Under the pieces are notes generated by a model. It was not told the DNA's origin and did not search any database. It saw nothing but the letters and a program-made list of their open reading frames with translations. 64,000 nucleotides of DNA, taken from positions 62,001 through 126,000 of the forward strand of contig JAFXMZ010000014.1 in NCBI GenBank assembly GCA_017529925.1. Direction: 5' to 3'. Origin of the DNA: Clostridiales bacterium. GTDB lineage: Bacteria > Bacillota > Clostridia > Saccharofermentanales > Saccharofermentanaceae. A program made the translations under genes and the position numbers. Positions 8,618 to 17,369 of this stretch are shown piece after piece (the first letter of the stretch is position 1; each line of letters opens with the position of its first letter).

Positions 8618-8640
8618 GGACAAAATTCTATCGTAATTTT

Positions 8641-9897
8641 TCAGAAATCCCAGGAGTTGATATATCTTTCCTGTTCCGGTGTAAGTCTGTCATAAGATAT
8701 GCCTTTGGCCTCGAGCAGGAATTCAGCTACCCTGTTATCGATCTCTTCAGGGGTATCATAAACCTTATTCTCGAGATCCCTGCCGTTTTTAGCGATATAT
8801 CTGGCAGACTGAGCCTGAAGAGCAAAGCTCATATCCATGATCTCTACGGGATGGCCGTCGCCGGATGCAAGATTTACAAGTCTGCCTTCGGCGATTATCG
8901 AGATCGTATTACCGTTAGAGAGCTTATAACCGATGATATTATGACGGAGTTCCTTTGAGCTTACTGCCATATCCGAAAGCTGTCTTACGTTTACCTCACA
9001 GTCAAAGTGACCGGCATTACAGCAGATCGCTCCGTCTTTCATCATATTGAAATGCCTGTCAACGATAACGTCCTTACATCCGGTTACAGTAACAAAGAGA
9101 TCACCTAAAGGAGCTGCTTCGTCCATGGTCATGACTTCGTAGCCTTCCATGATAGCTTCACAGGCCTTAACGGGATCTATCTCGGTTACGATTACCTTCG
9201 CACCGAGCCCCTTTGCCCTCAAGGCTACTCCCCTTCCGCACATTCCGTATCCTGCAACTACAACTGTCTTTCCTGCAACAATAAGATTTGTAGTTGCCAT
9301 TATCCCTGTCCAGACAGATTGACCGGTGCCGAACCTGTTGTCAAAGAGGTGCTTGCACCTTGCATCATTTACTGCGATTACCGGGTAAAGGAGCTTATTC
9401 TCCTTCTCGAGGATATTGAGCCTGTGGACGCCGGTCGTTGTCTCTTCACATCCGCCGATGATATTATCGGACATTTCCTTAAGATCGGAATGGAGCAGCA
9501 TGGCAAAATCACCGCCGTCATCGATAACGATATCAGGACCGAATGCAAGAGCCATCTTAAGATGCTCTATATATTCCTCATCATTATCTCCGTGGATAGT
9601 ATAAACATGCATACCTGATGCAGCAAGAGCTGCGGCTACATCATCCTGCGTTGAAAGAGGATTACAGCCGGTAAGAGCAACATCGGCGCCGCCTCTTGCA
9701 AGCGCTCTTGCAAGACATGCCGTCTTTGCTTCAACGTGAACCGAAACTGCGATCTTGAGCCCCTTGAAAGGCTGTTCATCTATAAGCTCCTGCTCGATCT
9801 TACGGAGAACAGGCATATTCCTGTAAGCCCAATCGATCTTCTCCTGACCATAAGGTGCGAGATTTATATCCTTAACATCATAAGCCTTGATCTCCAT
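8641..9897 (-). CDS. ahcY: Adenosylhomocysteinase-type hydrolase
   Basis: The 418-residue NAD-dependent enzyme family splits S-adenosylhomocysteine into homocysteine and adenosine, clearing the by-product of SAM-dependent methylation. Visible motifs are VSVHVEAKTACLARAL near residue 52, the substrate loop CEETTTGVHRL, the NAD-binding VVAGYGMCGRGVALRAKG, and GHFDCEVN. The protein is of the short archaeal/Thermotoga type, without the C-terminal tail (K...Y) found in eukaryotic and many proteobacterial enzymes. It follows the purine nucleoside phosphorylase gene by 13 bp, so the released nucleoside may be phosphorolysed next. Some short relatives in archaea act on S-inosylhomocysteine; sequence alone does not separate the two substrates. 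Confidence 0.93.
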   Translation of the reverse strand: MEIKAYDVKDINLAPYGQEKIDWAYRNMPVLRKIEQELIDEQPFKGLKIAVSVHVEAKTACLARALARGGADVALTGCNPLSTQDDVAAALAASGMHVYTIHGDNDEEYIEHLKMALAFGPDIVIDDGGDFAMLLHSDLKEMSDNIIGGCEETTTGVHRLNILEKENKLLYPVIAVNDARCKHLFDNRFGTGQSVWTGIMATTNLIVAGKTVVVAGYGMCGRGVALRAKGLGAKVIVTEIDPVKACEAIMEGYEVMTMDEAAPLGDLFVTVTGCKDVIVDRHFNMMKDGAICCNAGHFDCEVNVRQLSDMAVSSKELRHNIIGYKLSNGNTISIIAEGRLVNLASGDGHPVEIMDMSFALQAQSARYIAKNGRDLENKVYDTPEEIDNRVAEFLLEAKGISYDRLTPEQERYINSWDF

Positions 9898-9910
9898 AAC
9901 AGATCTCCTT

Positions 9911-10747
9911 TTATATATTCCTTATAAATTCACGGACAAGAGCACAGCTGTCATCCGATGCACGGTTGGCGTATTCGATAACTTCTTCACCCGACAGTCT
10001 GCCTGAAGAAAGGCCTGCTGCAAGATTAGTTATACAGGAAAATGCCGCGACCTTTATCCCGGAATGAGATGCAGCGATCGCTTCAGGGACAGTAGACATT
10101 CCTACGGCTGAGGCTCCAAGCATATGAAGCGCTCTTATCTCGGCAGGTGTCTCATACTGAGGTCCCTTGCTGTAAGCATAAATACCTTTGGATATATTTA
10201 TACCGAGCTTCGCAGCACAGCCTTCGAGAAGAGATATATATTCCCGGTCGTAGATATAAGACTGATCGGGGAACCTGTCTCCGAACATATCGAGATTCTG
10301 TCCTATAAGAGGTGAATCACAGTGAAATGACAGATGGTCCGTGATAATCATGAATCCGGGGAGAATCATCTCCGTATCCATTCCGCCTGCCGCATTTGTC
10401 AGAAGTAATGTCTTTACTCCCAGCAATGCCATTACCCTAACGTAAAATGTGCATACGGATGTATCATACCCTTCATAATGATGGAATCTGCCTGACATCA
10501 TAAAAACTCTCTTCCCTTCAAGAGTTCCGGTAAAGAGTACACCTTTATGCCCGGGAGCCGTCGATACGGGGAAACCGGGGATCTCAGAATAAGGCAACTC
10601 ATCAACATCGGAACAAAGAGAAGTCAGAGGTGAAAGCCCGGATCCGAGAACAATGCATATCTCAGGCATAACGCCTTTGATCCTCCCGCTTATATAAGCG
10701 GCTGCAGTCCTTACATCCGAACAATATGCCTCTGCATCCTTTATCAT
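9911..10747 (-). CDS. punA: Purine nucleoside phosphorylase (trimeric type)
   Basis: The 278-residue cytosolic enzyme converts purine nucleosides and phosphate to the free base and ribose-1-phosphate. Family motifs: VLGSGLSPL (phosphate loop), the APGHKG loop, GRFHHYEGY, LLLTNAAGGM, PQYETPAEI and FSCITNLAAG. The Glu in PQYETPAE and the Asn in ITNLAAG match the pair that gives trimeric enzymes their preference for 6-oxopurines (inosine, guanosine) over adenosine. It lies 12 bp after secA and 13 bp before the adenosylhomocysteinase gene, so all three are probably one transcript. Confidence 0.93.
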   Translation of the reverse strand: MIKDAEAYCSDVRTAAAYISGRIKGVMPEICIVLGSGLSPLTSLCSDVDELPYSEIPGFPVSTAPGHKGVLFTGTLEGKRVFMMSGRFHHYEGYDTSVCTFYVRVMALLGVKTLLLTNAAGGMDTEMILPGFMIITDHLSFHCDSPLIGQNLDMFGDRFPDQSYIYDREYISLLEGCAAKLGINISKGIYAYSKGPQYETPAEIRALHMLGASAVGMSTVPEAIAASHSGIKVAAFSCITNLAAGLSSGRLSGEEVIEYANRASDDSCALVREFIRNI

Positions 10748-10759
10748 GTCATCTCTCCG

Positions 10760-13567
10760 TCAGTTGGAATTCTTTCCGCAGCAGTTCTTATACTTCTTTC
10801 CGCTTCCGCAAGGACATGGATCATTTCTTCCGACCTTACCGGAATCTCTCTTCACGGGCTGTGAAGGAGCATTATTACCGGCAGCACCCTGAACCTGCTT
10901 AGCCTGAGTAGGTATAGCCGCAGGAGCCTGAACGGGACGTGCGGCACCCTCCTTCATGGATGATACTGAACTCTTGGCTTCAGGCTTATTCTCAGCAGAG
11001 AACTTTCCCTTCATAAGAAGCTTAACGGAATCATCCTGGATAGCATCGTTCATCTCGTCGAACATTGCAGAGCCTTCCATCTTGTACTCTATAACAGGAT
11101 CATGCTGGCCTACGCTCCTCATCCTTATTGATGTTGAAAGCTGGTCCATGGCATCGATATGATCCATCCACTTCTGGTCGACAGTACTGAGCAGGATCGC
11201 TCTCTCTGCCTGACGGAAGATATCTGAACCGACTTCAGACTCCTTTGCATCGAGCGACTTAACAGCTTCCTCCTTGATGAGAGATATGATCTCATCCGGA
11301 TCCGTAAGAGTCTCATCATCGCTCTTGATCCTGGATACGACAGGAAGGTCACCGAAGATCTCATCGAGCTTGATACCGAGGGAATACCTCTCAGCAGATG
11401 TGATATTACCGTTAACTGCAAATGCAGAAACATGTCTCTCTGCAACACGGTCTATCATCTTAAGGAATGTCTCGTGCATATCATCACCGTCGAGCACCTT
11501 ACGTCTCTGCTCATATGTGATAGTTCTCTGGATATTATTAACGTCATCATACTCGAGAACGGACTTACGCGAACCGAAGTGCAGAGCCTCGAGCTTCTTC
11601 TGTGAAGAGTCGATGAGCCTTGTAAGGATTCTTGTCTGGATCTCCATTGTCTCGTCAACTCCGAGTGTATTGTACATATTGGCAACTCTGTCACCGCCGA
11701 AGATACGGAGCAGATCATCATCGAGAGCAAGAAAGAACTTCGTTCTTCCGGGATCTCCCTGACGTCCTGCACGTCCTTTGAGCTGATTATCGATTCGTCT
11801 GGACTCATGTCTCTCAGTACCGATTATGAAAAGTCCGCCGGCCTCTCTGACTTCAGCAGCTTCAGGCTCGATCTCCTTATCGAATCTGTCCTTAAGTGAA
11901 GCGAATCTCTCTCTTGCTTCGAGGATCGTCTCATCATCAGTCTCATTATGGGCAGTAGCAGCCTCGATCATATCTTCTTCATAACCGAGCTTTCTCATCT
12001 CCTGCTTAGCAAGGAACTCCGCATTACCGCCGAGAAGGATATCCGTACCACGTCCTGCCATGTTGGTTGCTATCGTAACGGCACCCTTACGTCCTGCCTG
12101 GGCAACGATCTCAGCCTCTCGCATATGGTTCTTTGCATTCAATACGTTATGTCTGATACCTGCTTTCGAGAATATCTTCGAAAGATACTCGGACTTATCG
12201 ACATTAACGGTACCAACAAGGATAGGCTGGCCTTTCTGGTGAGCTTCGATGACAGTCTTCAATACGGCAGCATACTTTCCTTTCTGCGTCTTGAATACGG
12301 CATCATTCTCATCGATCCTTATAACAGGCTTATTTGTAGGTATCTGGATAACATCGAGGTTGTAGATGGACCTGAACTCCTCTTCCTCGGTAAAAGCCGT
12401 ACCGGTCATACCGGAAAGCTTCTTGTACATACGGAAGAAATTCTGGAAAGTGATCGTAGCAAGAGTCCTGTTCTCGTTAGCGACCTTTACGCCCTCCTTA
12501 GCCTCGATAGACTGATGAAGTCCGTCACTGTAACGTCTTCCGGGCATCAGACGTCCCGTAAAGTCATCAACGATGATGACCTCACCGTCGATAACTACAT
12601 ACTGCTGATCGAGATGGAAGTTACCGTGAGCCTTAAGAGCATTATTGATATAATGCTGCAGCGAGAAGTTATCCGGGTCTGAAAGGTTCTCGACATTAAA
12701 GAATCTCTCAGCCTTCTTTATACCGTTGGCTGTAAGAACAGAAGTATTCGCTTTCTCGTCGATAACATAATCAGCATCACCGACGACATCATCCATATTG
12801 ACCTTATCATCTGTCTCAACAACGGTATAGGACTTCAATGTCCTGACGAACTGATCAGCCTTTCCGTAAAGCTCAGAGGATTCCGTGCCCCTTCCCGAAA
12901 TGATAAGAGGTGTCCTTGCCTCATCGATAAGGATCGAGTCGACCTCGTCGACGATAGCATAATTGAGTTCTCTCTGAACGAGCTGTTCCTTACGGACTAC
13001 CATGTTGTCACGCAGATAATCAAATCCGAACTCATTATTCGTTCCGTAAACGATATCGCATGCATACATTCCCTGACGCTGCTTATTGGGGATATCGTGG
13101 ATTATAAGTCCGACCGTGAGTCCGAGGAACTTATATACCTTACCCATCCATTCGGAGTCACGCTTAGCGAGATAGTCATTTACTGTTACAACGTGCACAC
13201 CCTTGCCGGTAAGAGCATTCAGATATACGGGCATCGTAGCAACGAGAGTCTTTCCTTCACCCGTTCTCATCTCAGCTATACGGCCCTGATGGAGAACGAT
13301 ACCGCCGATGACCTGAACCCTGTAGGGCTTCATTCCGAGGACTCTCCAGGAAGCCTCCCTTACTGTTGCAAATGCTTCAGGAAGGATATCGTCAAGAGTC
13401 TCTCCTTCATCGAGTCTCTTCCTGAACTCATCCGTTTTTGCGCGGAGGTCATGGTCAGAGAGCTTGGAATAAGGCTCTTCAAGCGCCATAACCTTCTCGA
13501 CCATGGGATTGATCCTCTTGATCTCCCTGTCACTGTGTGTACCGAATACTGCTGATACGATTCCCAT
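10760..13567 (-). CDS. secA: Preprotein translocase ATPase SecA
   Basis: The 935-residue motor drives Sec-dependent protein export through SecYEG. Visible in order: Walker A region MRTGEGKTLVATMPVYLNAL, the DEAD-like DEVDSILIDEARTPL, the protein cross-linking domain, the second helicase half with VTIATNMAGRGTDI and RIDNQLKGRAGRQGDPG, the helical wing/scaffold region, and a C-terminal linker rich in Pro/Ala/Gln. It ends in an intact SEC-C zinc motif ([20 protein letters not shown]), which in other bacteria contacts SecB or ribosomes. Length is normal. It must export the many surface proteins coded nearby. It follows the YerC-like gene by 17 bp. Confidence 0.98.
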   Translation of the reverse strand: MGIVSAVFGTHSDREIKRINPMVEKVMALEEPYSKLSDHDLRAKTDEFRKRLDEGETLDDILPEAFATVREASWRVLGMKPYRVQVIGGIVLHQGRIAEMRTGEGKTLVATMPVYLNALTGKGVHVVTVNDYLAKRDSEWMGKVYKFLGLTVGLIIHDIPNKQRQGMYACDIVYGTNNEFGFDYLRDNMVVRKEQLVQRELNYAIVDEVDSILIDEARTPLIISGRGTESSELYGKADQFVRTLKSYTVVETDDKVNMDDVVGDADYVIDEKANTSVLTANGIKKAERFFNVENLSDPDNFSLQHYINNALKAHGNFHLDQQYVVIDGEVIIVDDFTGRLMPGRRYSDGLHQSIEAKEGVKVANENRTLATITFQNFFRMYKKLSGMTGTAFTEEEEFRSIYNLDVIQIPTNKPVIRIDENDAVFKTQKGKYAAVLKTVIEAHQKGQPILVGTVNVDKSEYLSKIFSKAGIRHNVLNAKNHMREAEIVAQAGRKGAVTIATNMAGRGTDILLGGNAEFLAKQEMRKLGYEEDMIEAATAHNETDDETILEARERFASLKDRFDKEIEPEAAEVREAGGLFIIGTERHESRRIDNQLKGRAGRQGDPGRTKFFLALDDDLLRIFGGDRVANMYNTLGVDETMEIQTRILTRLIDSSQKKLEALHFGSRKSVLEYDDVNNIQRTITYEQRRKVLDGDDMHETFLKMIDRVAERHVSAFAVNGNITSAERYSLGIKLDEIFGDLPVVSRIKSDDETLTDPDEIISLIKEEAVKSLDAKESEVGSDIFRQAERAILLSTVDQKWMDHIDAMDQLSTSIRMRSVGQHDPVIEYKMEGSAMFDEMNDAIQDDSVKLLMKGKFSAENKPEAKSSVSSMKEGAARPVQAPAAIPTQAKQVQGAAGNNAPSQPVKRDSGKVGRNDPCPCGSGKKYKNCCGKNSN

Positions 13568-13584
13568 ATCTGTTCTCCTCTTAT

Positions 13585-14001
13585 TTATTTCTCGTTATTC
13601 ATCCTCTTGAGTGCAGTCCTGTATCCGCCGTCCGGATTGTTATAACAGGTCTTGACTCTCGAGATCGTGGTGGAGCTGACCTTGGTACCGCTCCTGCCTT
13701 TACCCTTGCGGGTATCCCTTACTCCGTCCGCAGGCTTCTGCCCGTCCTTATCGGGAGCAAGTTCTTTTATTATCTCCTCATAGCTCTTACCCTGATGGAT
13801 AAGAAGAAGGATCTGCCATCTGTGAAGAAAGGAACACATCTCATTATAGGAACAGAGATCCTGAAAGAACCTGTGGACCTCATTCGCACTTCGGAGCGAA
13901 AGGATAGCTCCGTAAAGGCTCTCGAGATCCTTAATATCGTCCTTTTCGAAAGATGAGCACAAAGACTCATCAAGCTTATGTAAATCTTCCCTGTTCTCCA
14001 T
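13585..14001 (-). CDS. YerC/TrpR-like DNA-binding protein with insertion in its HTH
   Basis: The 138-residue protein matches the YerC/YecD family of TrpR-fold proteins: LESLYGAILSLRSANEVHRF (about 26-45), FQDLCSYNEMCSFLHRWQIL (46-65), GKSYEEIIKEL (71-81) and the recognition helix STTISRVKTCYNN (110-122). In ordinary family members the two HTH helices are joined by a few residues. Here about 25 residues rich in Lys, Arg, Gly and Asp (about 82-106) are inserted. The function of this family is poorly known; TrpR itself is a tryptophan-responsive repressor, but ligand binding is not implied here. Neighbours are secA (17 bp downstream) and a small membrane protein gene (4 bp upstream). Confidence 0.85.
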   Translation of the reverse strand: MENREDLHKLDESLCSSFEKDDIKDLESLYGAILSLRSANEVHRFFQDLCSYNEMCSFLHRWQILLLIHQGKSYEEIIKELAPDKDGQKPADGVRDTRKGKGRSGTKVSSTTISRVKTCYNNPDGGYRTALKRMNNEK

Positions 14002-14005
14002 ATGG

Positions 14006-14239
14006 TCAGCCCATCAAAGAGAAAAATCGTTCGATCAGGCTGTCGGCATATCCGAGGATAAATGCAGCGGCGATCAACGTAACGATAAGCACGAGCATTA
14101 TCCCGTAAAGACATCTCTTGAAGAATAGATCTTTCTTAGCCTTACGTATGACATCGCCGACGGACATGTCCGCATTCTTATCCTTCTTAACGCTGGAATG
14201 AGCCATTCCCGGACGTCTGACGGTCGTATTGCTCTTCAA
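14006..14239 (-). CDS. Small single-TM membrane protein, unknown
   Basis: The 77-residue protein has a basic, hydrophilic N-terminal half and one TM helix at about 43-66 (YGIMLVLIVTLIAAAFILGY), with a short C-terminal tail. The start is a TTG ten bases after GGAGG; that same GGAGG stands three bases before an out-of-frame ATG, so the true start is not certain. ATG codons at residues 12 and 25 are alternatives. I do not recognise a family. It is the first gene of a small unit with the YerC-like gene and secA. Confidence 0.65.
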   Translation of the reverse strand: MKSNTTVRRPGMAHSSVKKDKNADMSVGDVIRKAKKDLFFKRCLYGIMLVLIVTLIAAAFILGYADSLIERFFSLMG

Positions 14240-14271
14240 AGGGCATAATCCTCCACAAAAATATTCATAAT

Positions 14272-14300
14272 ATGATAACGCAACTTGAGGATTAACACAA
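14272..14300 (-). promoter_or_regulatory. Candidate promoter for the small membrane protein/yerC-like/secA unit
   Basis: Minus-strand TTGTGT (14300-14295) and TATCAT (14277-14272) are separated by 17 nt in an AT-rich gap after dxs. The -10 is good; the -35 matches only half of the consensus. Confidence 0.4.
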
Positions 14301-14361
14301 ATAGTTTGTTAATAAAAATAATATATTAATTATATAACATGTCGAAAAGCGCCTTAATACA

Positions 14362-16245
14362 TCAGGACGACAGCTCGTTCTTAACTCTCCCGGCTATGCT
14401 CACAGAATCTATGCCACCTTCCCTGAGCTGGTCAGCTCTGCTTCCGGCCCTTATGAGCTGGTTCTTCACGGCAATAGGACAGATCTTCTTATCGGATCCC
14501 TTCTCATATGCATATGAAGCGAGGTTCTCTCCGAATCCGCCGCTGAATATACCTTCCTCGACAGTAAAGATCGTTTTGACGGTACCGGTTGCTGCCTTTA
14601 TCTCATCCCAGGGGATAGGTCTGAGATAAGTAAGATTGAGGTGCATACCTTTAATGCCATCCTGTTTCAGCAGTTCGACTGCCTTCTCTACCTCATCGCA
14701 GATCGCTCCGACAGATACAATCGCATATTCCGTTCCTTCATCGGAGACAAGATGAGGCTTAGCTATATCATCTATGCTGTCGTAGAGCGGTCCCTTCTCC
14801 TCATATACAGACGCTCCTCTCGGGTATCTGACACTGCACGGGCCGTCGCATCTGTTGATCGCATAATCAAGCGACATACGAAGATCCTTATAATCCCTCG
14901 GGGCAAGTATCTTCATGTTGGGCATCGAAAACATATATGAGATATCGCACATTCCGTTATGAGTATGACCGTCAGCACCGACAAAGCCTGCCCTGTCGAC
15001 TGCAAATACAACATGATTGTTCATGAAACAGACATCGTGCATTATCTCATCATATGCACGCTGCAGGAATGATGAATAGATAGCAACTACCGGTATATAT
15101 CCCGATACGGCAAGGCCACCTGCCATAGTTACTGCATGTTCCTCTGCAATGCCGCAGTCATAGAACCTGTTAGCGAACTTGAACGAGAAATTCTCGAGAC
15201 CCGTACCCTGAGCCATAGCAGCAGTAACGGCTACGACCTTCTTATTCTGCGATGCAAAATCGGTAACTGCACCCGCAAAAGCCGTCGTATAGGAAAGCGA
15301 GCCTGAAGAGGAAACGCCCTTTTCCCTGTCAAAAGGTCCTACACCGTGATAATCGGAAGGATCGAGCTCTGCAGGCTTATAGCCTTTGCCTTTCTTAGTG
15401 CATATATGGAAGAGGACCGGTGCGTTAAGGTCCTTGAGTGCAGTCAGATCCTTTATAAGTCCTTCAAGGTCGTGACCGTCCGTAGGTCCGTAGTAGATCA
15501 TACCAAGATCTTCGAACATCGACGGAGGCTGCTTATTGACAAGATATCTGAAAAAGCTCTTTATCCTCATTATGAGCCTGATTATCGGTTTTCCGAGAAG
15601 AGGGATCTTGTTCAGGAATCCTTCGGTACTCTTCTTCGCCGACAGATATCCGCTCGAGATACGGAGCCTCTTCAGATATTTGGACATTCCTCCTACATTC
15701 TTATCGATGCTCATCTCGTTATCGTTAAGGATAACGATCATCTTTGTCTTGCTGTGTCCTAAGTCATTCAACGCCTCATAAGCAAGTCCGCCCGTGAGAG
15801 CACCGTCTCCTATGACAGCTATAACGCAGTCATCCTCACCCTTCAGGTCCCTGGCTCTTGCCATACCGAGAGCCGCGGATATGGATGTACTGGAATGACC
15901 CGTATCGAAAAAGTCATATTCACTTTCGGAGATCCTCGGAAATCCTGAGATTCCGCCTTTCTGACGGAGCGTATCGAACTTCTCGAACCTTCCCGTAAGG
16001 AGCTTATATGAATAAGCCTGATGACCTACATCAAATACTATCTTATCCTTCGGGAAGTCAAATACGGTCATAAGGGCAACAGTCAGCTCTACCGTTCCAA
16101 GATTCGAAGCCAGATGGCCTCCGTTTTTGGATACGGTATCAAGGATCTTATCGCGAAGTTCATCGCAAAGGCACTCTCTCTGTGTCTTTGTAAGTTCCTT
16201 TATCTTATGAGCATCAAGCTCTTTCCCGAGGATCTTATATTCCAA
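14362..16245 (-). CDS. dxs: 1-deoxy-D-xylulose-5-phosphate synthase
   Basis: The 627-residue thiamine-diphosphate enzyme condenses pyruvate and glyceraldehyde-3-phosphate in the first step of the MEP isoprenoid pathway. Motifs: IVFDVGHQAYSYKLLTGR near residue 70, the ThDP/Mg site IGDGALTGGLAYEALN...LNDNEMSI, the second-half pyrimidine-binding YDCGIAEEHAVTMAGGLA, and VDRAGFVGADGHTHNG. Length is normal. It is the last gene of the block and starts directly after the ispA stop codon, coupling isoprenoid precursor supply to chain elongation. Confidence 0.97.
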   Translation of the reverse strand: MEYKILGKELDAHKIKELTKTQRECLCDELRDKILDTVSKNGGHLASNLGTVELTVALMTVFDFPKDKIVFDVGHQAYSYKLLTGRFEKFDTLRQKGGISGFPRISESEYDFFDTGHSSTSISAALGMARARDLKGEDDCVIAVIGDGALTGGLAYEALNDLGHSKTKMIVILNDNEMSIDKNVGGMSKYLKRLRISSGYLSAKKSTEGFLNKIPLLGKPIIRLIMRIKSFFRYLVNKQPPSMFEDLGMIYYGPTDGHDLEGLIKDLTALKDLNAPVLFHICTKKGKGYKPAELDPSDYHGVGPFDREKGVSSSGSLSYTTAFAGAVTDFASQNKKVVAVTAAMAQGTGLENFSFKFANRFYDCGIAEEHAVTMAGGLAVSGYIPVVAIYSSFLQRAYDEIMHDVCFMNNHVVFAVDRAGFVGADGHTHNGMCDISYMFSMPNMKILAPRDYKDLRMSLDYAINRCDGPCSVRYPRGASVYEEKGPLYDSIDDIAKPHLVSDEGTEYAIVSVGAICDEVEKAVELLKQDGIKGMHLNLTYLRPIPWDEIKAATGTVKTIFTVEEGIFSGGFGENLASYAYEKGSDKKICPIAVKNQLIRAGSRADQLREGGIDSVSIAGRVKNELSS

Positions 16246-17139
16246 TCAGTTTTCCCTCTTTTCGAGATAATCGGTAAGAGACTCGAATATCTCAGTATCA
16301 AATCCCAATTCCTTAAGAGTCTTAAGGTCTTCGCGGGCCGAAGACAGTTCGGCCCTTAATTCCTCCTTGGCGCCTTCCAGTCCGCAGGCAGTCACAAAAG
16401 TGGACTTGTCTTCAGCCTCGTCCTTACCGACCGATTTACCGAGTGTCTCTTTGTCGGATTCAACATCGAGTATATCATCCTTTATCTGGAAAGCAGAACC
16501 CACATGGTCGGAAAAAGAAGAAAGCAGTTCACCGACATTGTCATATCCGTCGCCGTGCATGATGTAATAAGGTGTCATGAAGGCCGCTTTAATGAGAGCT
16601 CCCGTCTTCTTGTACTGAAGCAGTTTTAATTCATCCTTATCAAGCTTCTTTCCCTGTGAGGACATATCCATGCTCTGTCCGCCAACCATGCCTCTGATAC
16701 CGGAAAATCCCGCCATCTTGAGAGCAGCATAGGAATGGGAAGGAGAAATGAGGACATCTCTCATAAGTATCTCGAAAGCCCTGTTGAGAAGCATATCTCC
16801 TGCCAGTATGGCGATACTCTCCCCGAAAGCCTTATGACATGTCGGTTTTCCGCGCCTTAGGTCATCATTATCAAGTGCAGGAAGATCATCATGGATAAGT
16901 GAATATGTATGAATGATCTCAAGAGCAACGGCGAAAGGCCTTATCTCCTCTTCTTCGACACCGAGCATCCTTGCACTAGAATACATTATCGCGGGACGAA
17001 GTCTCTTTCCGCCGGCTTCGAGGCTGTAAAGTCCCGCCTTAACTGCAGGATCGTCCTTCAGGTCATCCTCGAAGATATCTTCCAGGAGGACGGCCATTTT
17101 CGATGCAATCTCGTTTTGAACTTCAATAAAGCCTGCCAT
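16246..17139 (-). CDS. ispA: Polyprenyl (farnesyl/geranylgeranyl) diphosphate synthase
   Basis: The 297-residue all-alpha prenyltransferase makes C15-C20 prenyl diphosphates. It shows GGKRLRPA (43-50), the first Asp-rich motif DDLPALDNDD at 84-93, GDMLLNRAFE, KTGALI and the second Asp-rich motif FQIKDDILDVESD near residue 215. The two extra residues in the first DDxxD-type motif and length match bacterial FPP synthases. It lies between xseB (1-bp overlap) and dxs (no gap). Confidence 0.95.
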   Translation of the reverse strand: MAGFIEVQNEIASKMAVLLEDIFEDDLKDDPAVKAGLYSLEAGGKRLRPAIMYSSARMLGVEEEEIRPFAVALEIIHTYSLIHDDLPALDNDDLRRGKPTCHKAFGESIAILAGDMLLNRAFEILMRDVLISPSHSYAALKMAGFSGIRGMVGGQSMDMSSQGKKLDKDELKLLQYKKTGALIKAAFMTPYYIMHGDGYDNVGELLSSFSDHVGSAFQIKDDILDVESDKETLGKSVGKDEAEDKSTFVTACGLEGAKEELRAELSSAREDLKTLKELGFDTEIFESLTDYLEKREN

Positions 17140-17369
17140 TATCCTTCATCTCCATTCTCGAAAGGGATCTCATTTAATCCGGAAGTATCGAGCATAGATA
17201 TCTTCTTATCGACCTCAGAGAGCTTGGCATCACACTTCGAAGCAAGCTCAACGCCTCTCGTATAGAGCTTGAGGGATTCATCGAGAGATACATTCCCTTC
17301 TCCGAGCCTGGCAACTATGCTTTCAAGTTCCTTCACAGCATCTTCGTAGACAAATACTTCATCAGCCAT
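17139..17369 (-). CDS. xseB: Exonuclease VII small subunit
   Basis: A 76-residue partner of XseA in exonuclease VII, which degrades single-stranded DNA. The start MADEVFVYEDAVKELESIV has AAGGA nine bases upstream; a TTG nine bases earlier has no space for a ribosome binding site. Two helices with the family pattern VARLGEGNVSLDESLKLYTRGVEL (split here at V-ARLGEG) are visible. It overlaps xseA by 8 bp and ispA by 1 bp. Confidence 0.93.
   Translation of the reverse strand: MADEVFVYEDAVKELESIVARLGEGNVSLDESLKLYTRGVELASKCDAKLSEVDKKISMLDTSGLNEIPFENGDEG

Noticed and set aside
11948..12682. 244-codon open frame on the plus strand inside secA.
   Set aside because: It lies entirely opposite conserved SecA motor sequence, shows no family motif and no start signal.
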